Shown here: in pieces, positions 27,668 through 35,420 of the stretch
How the letters are laid out: every line of letters begins with the position of its first letter
Position numbering within the stretch: the stretch's first letter is position 1
DNA from: Micromonospora saelicesensis
GTDB taxonomy: Bacteria; Actinomycetota; Actinomycetes; Mycobacteriales; Micromonosporaceae
DNA length: 64,000 nt
Assembly (NCBI RefSeq): GCF_900091575.1
Contig: NZ_FMCR01000001.1
Coordinates: 868,001 to 932,000 of the forward strand
Reading direction: 5' to 3'
Notes under the pieces: model-generated
Database searches by the model: none
What the model was told of the DNA's origin: nothing
Seen by the model: the letters and a program-made list of their open reading frames with translations, nothing else
Position numbers and translations under genes: made by a program

Positions 27668-28027
27668 GTGTCGTCCGCAGCTTCTGTCCGCCCAGCCAGG
27701 TGGGCTGTGCTGCGGTCACTGCGGGAACTGACCCGTCTGGCGGTCACCGCGCTGGTGCTCGCGGTCGGCCTCGGTGCCGCTCTCGCCGCGACCCCACCGC
27801 CCGCCCCCGCGCAGCTGCGGCCCAGTGCCGTGAGCAGCCGGGTGGCAAGTGTCCGCCCCGACGCCGGTCCGGCCAACCAGCGGGCCGCCCAGCCCGCTGA
27901 AGCCCCGCCGGCTGGCACGCTCGATACCGCCACGGCGACCGGTCCGGTCGCGGCGGGCCCGGTGCACGTCCCGGCCATCGATCCCGGCCGTGGCTCTCCT
28001 GCACGACGCGGCCCGCCCGCCCGCTGA
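27668..28027 (+). CDS. Small Ala/Pro-rich exported protein
   Basis: A possible 119-residue product with a basic start and one strong hydrophobic segment (LTRLAVTALVLAVGLGAALAA, about 21-41). It then has an Ala/Pro-rich, low-complexity remainder. GTG start, weak ribosome site. No family recognised. It could be a lipoprotein-free secreted peptide or a spurious frame. The export-like N-terminus is the main support. Confidence 0.5.
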   Translation: MSSAASVRPARWAVLRSLRELTRLAVTALVLAVGLGAALAATPPPAPAQLRPSAVSSRVASVRPDAGPANQRAAQPAEAPPAGTLDTATATGPVAAGPVHVPAIDPGRGSPARRGPPAR

Positions 28028-28184
28028 GCCAGGCCCGGCGATCCCCGGGGCCCGATCCCGGCTGATCCTCCCGCACGGCACCTGAGTTCGCCGTCGACGG
28101 GACCATCCCGCCACCGGGCCGACCGGTGCTGCCGCGCCTTCCTGCCGCCCGTCGATACCCGCCTTCGACCGCGAGGTGCTGATC

Positions 28185-29003
28185 ATGCAAACCATCCTCT
28201 CCGCCGTCCTGCCAGACCTCTCCCGGGCCGCCGTCATCTGGCTGAGCCTGCTCGGGGTGGTAGCCGTCGCCGTCGCCGCTCTCCTGCTGCGGCCCGGTCG
28301 GTTCCGCTTCGACCCGGGCTCCCGGATCCGCCGCGCCGCCATGCCGAGCCAACTTGAGCAGGCGCAGGAGGAGCGGGAGCAGAGCCGCTACGCGCAGGAG
28401 GTCGCGGTGGCCGCGGAGCGGGCGACCACCACCGTGCAGCGCCGCCGGGCGGAGTGGGTGGCCGCCCAGGAGGCCGTCGAGGCGGCCTGGCTGGCGTACG
28501 AGGCGGCCGAGGCTGGCGTACGGCGGCTCGACGCGGCGGCCGCGATGCCGCTGCCGCACACCGCACGCACCCCCGCCGAGTACGCGGACCGCGAGCGCTA
28601 CCTGCACCGGGCGGCGCTGGATGCGTACTGGCGGCGGGAGCTGTCGGTGGAGCAGCTCAGCGACGTCTTCGCGCACCGCGACGGTTGGGACCCACGACTG
28701 CACCCGGTCGAGCAGGAGCTGGTGCTCCAGCGGGCGATCCGGGACAACCTGGCGGCCCGGCACGCCGCAGCCCGCGAGCGGGAGCAGGCCGCGTGGCGGG
28801 CGGCGGAGTTGGCGGTGGCCGCGGCTCGCAGTCTGCGCGAGGAGGCGCACGCCGCGACCGGACGACGGGTCGCCGAGTCGGCGTCGGTGCTGCCGCTGAG
28901 CGAGGTTGCCCGACCGGTGGGCGCGCAGCCCCGGGAGAACGTCGAGCAGACCCGGGAGAACAAGGTGACCGCACGCGGCCGTGCGACGGTGCCCGCGTTC
29001 TGA
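28185..29003 (+). CDS. Membrane-anchored coiled-coil protein
   Basis: A 272-residue protein with one N-terminal membrane helix (about 10-35, SRAAVIWLSLLGVVAVAVAAL). A long Glu/Arg/Ala-rich region of probable coiled coil follows (about 55-250, QLEQAQEEREQSRYAQEVAVAAERA). No enzyme motif is present. Such proteins are widespread in Micromonosporaceae without an assigned role. ATG at 28185 after GAGGT is preferred over the GTG at 28176. The next gene lies 33 bases downstream on the same strand. Confidence 0.78.
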   Translation: MQTILSAVLPDLSRAAVIWLSLLGVVAVAVAALLLRPGRFRFDPGSRIRRAAMPSQLEQAQEEREQSRYAQEVAVAAERATTTVQRRRAEWVAAQEAVEAAWLAYEAAEAGVRRLDAAAAMPLPHTARTPAEYADRERYLHRAALDAYWRRELSVEQLSDVFAHRDGWDPRLHPVEQELVLQRAIRDNLAARHAAAREREQAAWRAAELAVAAARSLREEAHAATGRRVAESASVLPLSEVARPVGAQPRENVEQTRENKVTARGRATVPAF

Positions 29004-29036
29004 GCCGCGTGGGCTCGGGTGGGTTAGCGTGACGGC

Positions 29037-29378
29037 ATGTCCCGACAGGCGTGGGTCCTCGTGGTGATCGCCAGCATCCTGGCGCTCGCCACACTGGTCG
29101 GTGCCGTGGTGCTGGCGGTGCGGGTGGTGCGTACCCGGCGGATGCTGACCGGGCTGGGCGCGGGCGGCAAGGTCGCCTTCTACGGGGCGCTGATCTACAC
29201 GATCTTCCCGGTCGACGTTCTGCCGGACCCGATCTACCTGGACGACATGGGTGTCCTGGCCGCCGCGTTGATCTACCTGACCCGGTTGGTGCACCAACGT
29301 CGGGCGGCGGGTCGCCAGCTGCCCGGTCAGCCGGACGCCCCACCGGATCGGGGTCAGGTGCGTCGCCGCGTGCCATGA
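29037..29378 (+). CDS. DUF1232 (YkvA-like) membrane protein
   Basis: A 113-residue protein with an N-terminal membrane helix (8-30) and a DUF1232/YkvA segment [21 protein letters not shown] (about 59-79), whose FPVDxxPDxxxxDD pattern is diagnostic. Function unknown. The C-terminus is charged and likely cytosolic. It follows the coiled-coil membrane gene and precedes a flavin-type oxidoreductase gene by 31 bases, so the three may be cotranscribed. Confidence 0.87.
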   Translation: MSRQAWVLVVIASILALATLVGAVVLAVRVVRTRRMLTGLGAGGKVAFYGALIYTIFPVDVLPDPIYLDDMGVLAAALIYLTRLVHQRRAAGRQLPGQPDAPPDRGQVRRRVP

Positions 29379-29409
29379 TCAGGGTCGGTTCGGCGAACAG
29401 GGGACGGGC

Positions 29410-29817
29410 ATGACGGGCGATCATCGGTTGGACGTGCACGATGAGCGGGTTGTCGCCTTCTGCGCCGAACGACACCTGGCGACGCTGACCACCCTGCGGG
29501 CGGACGGCACCCCGCATGTCGTACCGGTCGGGGTGACTCTCGACCCGGCGGCCGGCCTGGCCCGGGTCATCACCTCCGGCGCCTCCCGCAAGGCCCGTCA
29601 GGTGGCGGCGGCGGGCGCGGCGGGCGCGGCGGTGGCCGTGTGCCACGTGGATGGCCGCCGCTGGTTGACCATCGAGGGTCGTGCGGTGCTGCAGTCGGAT
29701 CCGGCCGCCGTGGCGGAGGCGGAGCGGCGGTACGCCGAGCGGTATCGGACACCGCGCCCGAATCCGGAACGGGTGGTCATCGAGATCACCGTGACCAGGC
29801 TGTTGGGCAGCCTCTGA
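29410..29817 (+). CDS. PNPOx-fold F420/FMN-dependent protein
   Basis: A 135-residue protein of the pyridoxamine 5'-phosphate oxidase-like split-barrel fold, close to the F420-dependent Rv1155 group. [22 protein letters not shown] lies at about residues 23-44, [11 protein letters not shown] is a cofactor phosphate site, and [10 protein letters not shown] is the barrel strand. It probably reduces an unknown substrate with F420H2. A true PdxH is encoded separately at 55749-56408, so this is not the vitamin B6 enzyme. RBS GGGGACGGGC. Confidence 0.85.
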   Translation: MTGDHRLDVHDERVVAFCAERHLATLTTLRADGTPHVVPVGVTLDPAAGLARVITSGASRKARQVAAAGAAGAAVAVCHVDGRRWLTIEGRAVLQSDPAAVAEAERRYAERYRTPRPNPERVVIEITVTRLLGSL

Positions 29818-30041
29818 CCTGACCGTCTGTGCCCGATGACCGGTTCGGGTCGGGCAGGGATGCCGCGCGGGTCCCGGTGCCCGCAGCCGGCGGAATTCTC
29901 CGTGGAGCAGAGCGGTTACGCCCTCGGTACGCCCAGGGCCGAGACCACCGATGGTCGGCCCCCGTGTTGCGCCGAGCGCCATTCCCGGTGCTGCCGCCCT
30001 CCGCTGGCCGGAGGCGCCAACCCCCGAACGGAGACTCGACC

Positions 30042-30686
30042 ATGAACCCAATCGTCCAGAAGAGCGGTCTGTCCGTCGTCGGCCTGCTGGTCGCCGGCGG
30101 CTGCGCCCTCGGCCCGGCGGTGGCCGCCCAGGCCGCCCCGGCTCAGGCCGCCCCGGCCTCGTCGAGCCAGAACGACCGGCACGCCGAGCGGATCCTCGGC
30201 GTCGACTACCAGGCCCAGCCGAACTTCTACTACTGCGGCCCGGCCGCGACCCGGATCGCGTTGTCCGCGCAGGGCAAGGCGCTGTCCCAGGACGAGGTGG
30301 CCCGGCTGCTCGGCACCACCGAGGCGGGTACCCCATCGGCCCTGGACACCACCCGGGTGCTGAACGAGCTGACCGGTGGCAAGTACCGGACCACCGAGAT
30401 CCGTGATTCGGTGGCCCGCCCCGACCAGGTCGAGCAGCTGCGCCGTGACGTGCTGGCCGCGGTGGACGCCGGCCGACCGGTGGTGGCCAACATCAAGGGC
30501 ACGACAGTGGACACCGACGGCAACCCGCACTCGTACGAGGGTGGCCACTACCTGACCCTCGTCGGCTACCGCGACGGTGGTGACACGATCCGGGTCGCCG
30601 ACCCGGCCGACCCGGCGTTGGGCGAGTACTGGATGAGCCTGCCGAAGGTCGCCAACTGGATCGCGGAGCGCGGCTACTCCTCCTGA
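30042..30686 (+). CDS. Secreted C39-like papain-fold protein
   Basis: A 214-residue exported protein. It has a signal peptide (1-32, GLLVAGGCALGPAVAAQAAP) and then a C39/papain-like domain: Cys in NFYYCGPAATRIAL (about 65), His in YEGGHYLTLVGY (about 168), Asp/Asn region in IRVADPADP. Proteins of this type act as small extracellular cysteine peptidases. No bacteriocin precursor or ABC exporter lies nearby, so a lantibiotic leader peptidase is unlikely. The frame is open upstream, but ATG at 30042 with CGGAGACTCGACC before it gives the signal peptide. A strong hairpin follows. Confidence 0.87.
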   Translation: MNPIVQKSGLSVVGLLVAGGCALGPAVAAQAAPAQAAPASSSQNDRHAERILGVDYQAQPNFYYCGPAATRIALSAQGKALSQDEVARLLGTTEAGTPSALDTTRVLNELTGGKYRTTEIRDSVARPDQVEQLRRDVLAAVDAGRPVVANIKGTTVDTDGNPHSYEGGHYLTLVGYRDGGDTIRVADPADPALGEYWMSLPKVANWIAERGYSS

Positions 30687-30696
30687 TCCGGACAGT

Positions 30697-32013
30697 TCAC
30701 CGGGCCGGCCTCTCCCGTGCGGGGAGGCCGGCCCGACCGTCGTTCCGGGCCCGGGCGGCGAGGTGCGCGCGTCGACGGGCTCGGGCGGCCCGCGTCGGTC
30801 GGGTCCGGTGCAGTTGTCGGCGGACCGGCGGGTGGATCTCCGCCTCGCCTGCTCCGGCCGCCCGGCGCACGATCCGGTTGGCGTCTTCAGGTTCGGAACC
30901 GGCGGCCCGGAGCAGGTCGCTGGCCGCGGTACGCAGTCCGGTGACGAGGGATTCGCCGAACGCCTTGACGCCGGTCGCGGAAGCCCGCCCGGCCAATTCG
31001 GCGCACTCCTCGACCAACCGGCGGGTACGCCGGGGGTCGTCACCGACCCTGCACTCCTCCCGCATCTCCGCAACCGCCTGACCCAACCGGCCCATCGCGC
31101 CCGGCAGCTCCGGCGGAATCGGCTCGTCGTACTGCAACGCGGTGGTCGACCAACGGGCCATGGCTCGGGTGTCCAGCAGCAGCCGTTCCAGGTGACCGGC
31201 GCTGCGGGCGTAACGGTGGTACTGCTGCCGACGGTGCCAGCGCACCGGGGCGATCGTCACCACCTCCTCGGCGCCGCTGAGCGCATCGTGCAACCTGCCC
31301 AGGTCGTCCTCGGTGCCGCGGAGCCGCTCCAGGACGGCCATTGTCCCGGCGCCGTCGCGCTCGCGCAGCGCACGCGCCAGCTCGGCGAGTTGCTCGCAGA
31401 GGATCGTGAAGATCGGTGCCGCGGCGCGGTCCAGCACCCGCATCGGGTTGATCGGCAACAACAGCGCGACCACCACCAGGCCGACCGCCCCACCGACGAG
31501 CGCGTCGAAGATCCGGGGCACCTCCAGGCCACGTTCCATCGGGGCCAGCGTTGCGATCAGCACTGCGGTACCGCCGGCCTGACCGACCAGCGGACCACCC
31601 TTCCCAGCAACCAGCAACGCGGCGGCGATGGCCAGCGCGACCACCACGCCGGTCTGCCACGGGCCCGAGCCGAGCAGGAATCGCAGCGTGTCCCCGATGA
31701 CGATGCCCAGGGCCACGCCGCCCAACAGCTCAAAGGTCCGGCGGGCCCGCTGCCCGATGGCGGTGGCGATCGTACCGACGGCGGCGGCGGGAGCGAAGAC
31801 GTGCGATCCCTGGCCCAGCAGGTTCTTGGCGAGCAGGGCCGCGATGGCCGCGGCCAGCCCGGCCTGGATGGAGATCACCAGGGTGACCTCCCACTGCCGG
31901 GCCCTGATCCGGCCGGCCTGCCCGCCACGGTGCCGCACCCGCCGGACCGTCCGCTCGGCGGTCTCGTCGAACCGCGACTGATCGCGGTCGGCGGGTGGGC
32001 GGTCGTCGGCCAT
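30697..32013 (-). CDS. FUSC/aromatic acid exporter-like membrane protein
   Basis: A 438-residue protein with about six membrane helices in the first half (VTLVISIQAGLAAAIAALLA, then AAAVGTIATAIGQRARRTFELLGGV, the FUSC-like signature). A long helical cytosolic second half (about 205-420) follows. The family exports aromatic or amphipathic acids, but no substrate can be named. The frame is open beyond 32600, and the ATG at 32013 (MADDRPPADRD) is the first that gives a sensible N-terminus. Convergent with the C39 gene. The last codons form part of a shared hairpin. Confidence 0.85.
   Translation of the reverse strand: MADDRPPADRDQSRFDETAERTVRRVRHRGGQAGRIRARQWEVTLVISIQAGLAAAIAALLAKNLLGQGSHVFAPAAAVGTIATAIGQRARRTFELLGGVALGIVIGDTLRFLLGSGPWQTGVVVALAIAAALLVAGKGGPLVGQAGGTAVLIATLAPMERGLEVPRIFDALVGGAVGLVVVALLLPINPMRVLDRAAAPIFTILCEQLAELARALRERDGAGTMAVLERLRGTEDDLGRLHDALSGAEEVVTIAPVRWHRRQQYHRYARSAGHLERLLLDTRAMARWSTTALQYDEPIPPELPGAMGRLGQAVAEMREECRVGDDPRRTRRLVEECAELAGRASATGVKAFGESLVTGLRTAASDLLRAAGSEPEDANRIVRRAAGAGEAEIHPPVRRQLHRTRPTRAARARRRAHLAARARNDGRAGLPARERPAR
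30701..30735. terminator. Bidirectional hairpin overlapping the FUSC gene end
   Basis: CGGGCCGGCCTC pairs with GAGGCCGGCCCG (arms from 30701 and ending 30735). It can terminate the C39 transcript and lies within the last codons of the convergent FUSC-like gene. Confidence 0.65.
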
Positions 32014-32184
32014 GGCGGCGGTTACCCCGGCGGCGGCAGGGCAATCGTGACGGCCGGGCACCAGGGCCACCACCAGCACCATCGACACCCTCGGACGCAT
32101 CGTCATCCATGGGTTTGTGCAGCCCCGTGGGGGTACCAGAGCCACACACCTCCCACCGATCCGCAACCGGTAAGGGGCCGTGAC

Positions 32185-32784
32185 ATGACCAGTCCACCGA
32201 CCACCGACGACCACGATGCCGTCGACATCCTGATCTCCGATCATCGTGAGATCGAGGCTGTCCTCGTCGAGTTGGCGACCCGGCAGGGCACCCCCGAGCA
32301 CCGCCGGCGCCTCGCCGACGTGGTGATCGCCGAACTCGTCCGCCACTCGGTGGCCGAGGAGGCGTACGTGTATCCGATCGCCCGGAAGGTGCTGCCCGAC
32401 GGCAACGAGATCGCCGACCGGGAAATCGAGGAGCACGCCGACGCCGAGCGGACCATGAAGGAGTTGGAGTCCACCGACCCGTCCGACCCCCGCTTCGACG
32501 AGCTGCTCGCCCACCTGACCAGCACCGTCCGACACCACGTGACGGAGGAGGAGAAGGAGCTCTTTCCCCGGCTGCGCGCGGCGACGGCCCGGGAGGAGCT
32601 GGTCGAGATCGCCGCCCGGGTGACGGCGATCAAGGAGATCGGGCCGACCCGGCCTCATCCGAGGAGCCCGGAGCACCCACCGGCGAACAAGCTGCTCGCC
32701 CCCGGCATCGGACTGGTCGACCGGCTGCGCGACGCGTTGAGCGGCCGACCCACCTCAATGGACGAGCTACGCGACAAGCGCTGA
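32185..32784 (+). CDS. Hemerythrin-domain protein
   Basis: A 199-residue cytosolic protein with a hemerythrin HHE domain. ILISDHREIEAVL (His about 20), LVRHSVAEEAYVYP (His about 53 with Glu), EEHADAERTM and VRHHVTEEEKELFP give the di-iron ligand set. The C-terminal 45 residues are a Pro-rich extension. Such proteins sense or bind O2, NO or peroxide. ATG after AAGGGGCCGTGAC. Divergent from the FUSC-like gene by 171 bases. Confidence 0.9.
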   Translation: MTSPPTTDDHDAVDILISDHREIEAVLVELATRQGTPEHRRRLADVVIAELVRHSVAEEAYVYPIARKVLPDGNEIADREIEEHADAERTMKELESTDPSDPRFDELLAHLTSTVRHHVTEEEKELFPRLRAATAREELVEIAARVTAIKEIGPTRPHPRSPEHPPANKLLAPGIGLVDRLRDALSGRPTSMDELRDKR

Positions 32785-32853
32785 CCCGCGCATCACCGGA
32801 CCCGGCACTCCCGGGTCGCCGACGGCGCGGCGGCCCGGGAGGAGCGCGCTGGG

Positions 32854-33036
32854 TCAGCGGACCTGGTCGCCCTCACCGGTGCGCGCCTGGGCCTGGTCCA
32901 CGCCCTTGTCGATCTGATCGCCGTACTTGCCGCCGGTGCGCTTGTCGGCCATGTCGCCGGCCTTCTCCGCACCCTGGTCGACCTGCTTGTCATGCTTGTC
33001 CGCGAAGTCCTTGGCCTTGTCCATGAAGTCACCCAC
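32854..33036 (-). CDS. MT0933-like antitoxin family protein
   Basis: A 60-residue hydrophilic protein, MGDFMDKAKDFADKHDKQVD then EKAGDMADKRTGGKYGDQID, matching the MT0933/Rv0909 antitoxin family. In M. tuberculosis Rv0909 pairs with a toxin Rv0910. No toxin-like gene adjoins this copy, so it may be an orphan or act in stress response. GTG at 33036 with GAGGAGGAACGCC before it is the start. An internal ATG at 33024 is less well placed. Confidence 0.87.
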   Translation of the reverse strand: MGDFMDKAKDFADKHDKQVDQGAEKAGDMADKRTGGKYGDQIDKGVDQAQARTGEGDQVR

Positions 33037-33237
33037 GGCGTTCCTCCTCAGTCCGGTCCGTCCCCTTCGCGTTCCCTCGGCCCGACGACGCAAACGCCGC
33101 CGCTGCGGACGTGATTCGCGAACACCCACCCACGTCACTCCGGCCGACGTACGATCCGCGCGGGCAACGGCCAGCGATTCGGGTGTCGGGGCACGACCGA
33201 CCGGGTACCGACCTCGTCGACATCGAGGAGGACCGAC

Positions 33238-34338
33238 ATGGCCGCAGAGGAACCCGGACCGACAGGCAGCCCCGGGCCGCGCCAGACCTGGGCGGCGCTG
33301 CCGTGGCTGGTCCGGACCGCGGTGTTGTGGAGCGCCTGCCTGGTGGTGATCGCCGCAGGGCTCTACCTGCTCGGCCGGATCGCCGTCCTGTTGGCGCCGC
33401 TGGCCATCGCGCTGGCCGCCACCATCTTCCTCACCGCGCTGCTCGACCCGGTCCTGCTGCTGCTGCGCCGGTTGCGCCTGCCGGCGGCGCTGGCCGCGCT
33501 CTGCACCGTACTGCTGCTGCTCGGCATCCTGGTCGGCGTCGGCGCCCTGGTGTGGAACCTGACCGCCAGCCAGTTCGATCAGCTCAGCCAGGAGTTGACG
33601 CAGGGCGTCGAACGCAGCCGGGACTTCGTGACGTCCACCCTGCCGGTCAGCGAGGCACAGCTGGACCGGCTGGTCGACCAGGCCCGGGAGGGGCTCAGTG
33701 GCAGCTCTCCGGACCCGGTGGCTGGCGCCCGGACCGCCACCGAGGTGTTCGGCTCCGCGCTGCTGGCTCTGGTGCTGCTCTTCTTCCTGCTCAAGGACGG
33801 CCGGTCCATGTGGCACTGGGTGCTGTCCCGGGTCTCCGGCCCGAACCAACCAGTGCTGGCCGAGGCCGGCCGCAACGGTTGGCAGACGTTGGGCGCGTAC
33901 AGCCGGGGCACCATGTTCATCGCCGCGATCGACGCGCTGGGCATCGGGCTGGCTCTCGTGGTGCTGAGGGTGCCACTCGCCCTGCCGCTGGCGTTGATCA
34001 CGTTCCTCGGCGGGTTCGTGCCGATCATCGGGGCGACGGTGGCCGGCGCGGTGGCGGTGCTGGTGGCGCTGGCCGCGAACGGTCCCACCACCGCGCTGCT
34101 CACCCTCGCGGCGGTGATCGCCGTGCAGCAGATCGAGGGCAACCTGCTGGAGCCGCTGGTCATGAAGCGCCAGGTCCGACTGCATCCGGCGGTGATCCTG
34201 GTGGCGGTCACCGCGGGCACGCTGATCGCGGGCATCGCTGGCGCCTTCGTCAGCGTCCCGATCACCGCCGTCCTCTGGCGTGTCATCGACACCGTCCAAC
34301 AGCGCCGCTCGGCCTCGGCGCTCCTGCCCTCAGACTGA
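33238..34338 (+). CDS. AI-2E family transporter
   Basis: A 366-residue protein with eight predicted membrane helices and the PerM/AI-2E family signature [21 protein letters not shown] (about 259-279). QQIEGNLLEPLVMKRQVRLHP (about 301-320) is the most conserved family segment. Members export small molecules or act as Na+/H+ antiporters. The autoinducer role of the name is not implied here. ATG after GAGGAGGACCGAC. Convergent with a hydrolase gene with no gap. Confidence 0.92.
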   Translation: MAAEEPGPTGSPGPRQTWAALPWLVRTAVLWSACLVVIAAGLYLLGRIAVLLAPLAIALAATIFLTALLDPVLLLLRRLRLPAALAALCTVLLLLGILVGVGALVWNLTASQFDQLSQELTQGVERSRDFVTSTLPVSEAQLDRLVDQAREGLSGSSPDPVAGARTATEVFGSALLALVLLFFLLKDGRSMWHWVLSRVSGPNQPVLAEAGRNGWQTLGAYSRGTMFIAAIDALGIGLALVVLRVPLALPLALITFLGGFVPIIGATVAGAVAVLVALAANGPTTALLTLAAVIAVQQIEGNLLEPLVMKRQVRLHPAVILVAVTAGTLIAGIAGAFVSVPITAVLWRVIDTVQQRRSASALLPSD

Positions 34339-34989
34339 TCACCGACCGAGGTGCGTGGTGAACCAGGTGCCAGCCTGGTCGGCGACCTGCTCAAGGGTGC
34401 CGGGCTCCTCGAAGAGATGGGTGGCGCCGGGGATCACCCGCAGCTCGCCGACCTCCCCCAGCTCGGCCAGCGCCCGCTCGTTGAGCGTGATCACCTCTTC
34501 GTCCAGCCCGCCGACCAGGAGCAACGTCGGGGTACGCACCTGGGCCAGCGCGTTCCCGGCCAGGTCCGGCCGACCACCGCGGCTGACCACGGCGGCCACC
34601 CGATCGGCGCGGGACGACGCCGCGACCAGGGCGGCGGCAGCACCCGTGCTGGCCCCGAACAGACCGATCGGCGCATCGCCGGCAGGCCGCTCGACGGCCA
34701 GCCAGTCGACGATCCCGGCCAGCCGGCTGGCCAGCAGCCCGATGTCGAAGCGCAGTTCGGCTGTTCGCGCGTCCACCTCGTCCTCGGCCGGGGTGAGCAG
34801 GTCCGCCAGCACCGTGCCGAGCCCACGACCGTTCAGCGTCCGGGCCACCGCCACGTTGCGCGGGCTGTGCCGGGAACTGCCGCTGCCGTGCGCGAACAGC
34901 ACCACGCCGACCGGCTGGGCGGGCAGCGTCAGGTCGGCGGGGAGTTGGGCGTCCCCGATCGGAATGGTCACGCTGCGCTGCTCGTCCAT
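34339..34989 (-). CDS. Dienelactone hydrolase-like alpha/beta hydrolase
   Basis: A 216-residue cytosolic alpha/beta hydrolase. FAHGSGSSRHSPRN is the oxyanion region, FGASTGAAAAL (about 115-125) the nucleophile elbow, Asp lies in VGGLDEEV and His in PGATHLFEEPGTL. It is close to the domain that in many actinobacteria is fused to a phosphoribosyltransferase, but no such domain is present here. The substrate is unknown. ATG after GCGGAGGTGAGGC. Confidence 0.88.
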   Translation of the reverse strand: MDEQRSVTIPIGDAQLPADLTLPAQPVGVVLFAHGSGSSRHSPRNVAVARTLNGRGLGTVLADLLTPAEDEVDARTAELRFDIGLLASRLAGIVDWLAVERPAGDAPIGLFGASTGAAAALVAASSRADRVAAVVSRGGRPDLAGNALAQVRTPTLLLVGGLDEEVITLNERALAELGEVGELRVIPGATHLFEEPGTLEQVADQAGTWFTTHLGR

Positions 34990-35180
34990 GCCTCACCTCC
35001 GCGTACTCGCCGGTGGTCCGGTTACCCCGCCCGCCGCCGGGCACGCACGCCGCGACCGCGTCACCCCCGGGCTGTGGGCCCGCCGCCGGGCCGCGTTTGC
35101 CCGCTGGGGCGCCGGGTACGCGACGAGCGACCGCAGACCGTGTCGGCGCAGCCGCGCCCCGACGGATCGCGAGGATCGCC

Positions 35181-35375
35181 ATGGCCAAGCAGCAGATTTC
35201 CCGGCAGCAGCAGCTGACCGAGCGCACCCAGCGTGAACAGGACGCCGAGCGCAATCAGGACGTCGGGGACCAGGATTTCGGAGACCAGGCCGCTTCGGCC
35301 CGGCTGCCCGACGACCCGAAGGCGGCGGCGCCCCGGGACGCGATCGGGCGTCCGTCCACCGGCGAGCCGGTCTGA
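35181..35375 (+). CDS. Small disordered hydrophilic protein
   Basis: A 64-residue Gln/Asp/Arg-rich protein (MAKQQISRQQQLTERTQREQ) with no hydrophobic core, predicted disordered. ATG at 35181 with GAGGATCGCC before it. The frame is open upstream to 35013 but without a ribosome site. No family recognised. Short proteins of this make-up are often stress-related in actinomycetes. Followed at once by a strong terminator. Confidence 0.6.
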   Translation: MAKQQISRQQQLTERTQREQDAERNQDVGDQDFGDQAASARLPDDPKAAAPRDAIGRPSTGEPV

Positions 35376-35389
35376 CCCACAGCGCGGGC

Positions 35390-35419
35390 GGGCGGGGCGG
35401 GAAGATTCCCGCCCCGCCC
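35390..35419. terminator. Bidirectional hairpin terminator
   Basis: Perfect 14-base arms (35390-35403 GGGCGGGGCGGGAA and 35406-35419 TTCCCGCCCCGCCC) lie between the small plus-strand gene and the convergent GH65 gene. Confidence 0.75.
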
Positions 35420-35420
35420 G

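Noticed and set aside
29829..30041. N-terminal extension of the C39-like protein
   Set aside because: The extension lacks a ribosome site and would bury the signal peptide. ATG at 30042 is the proper start.
30042..30686. Lantibiotic or bacteriocin leader peptidase
   Set aside because: The C39-like domain has a signal peptide and no neighbouring ABC exporter or precursor gene.
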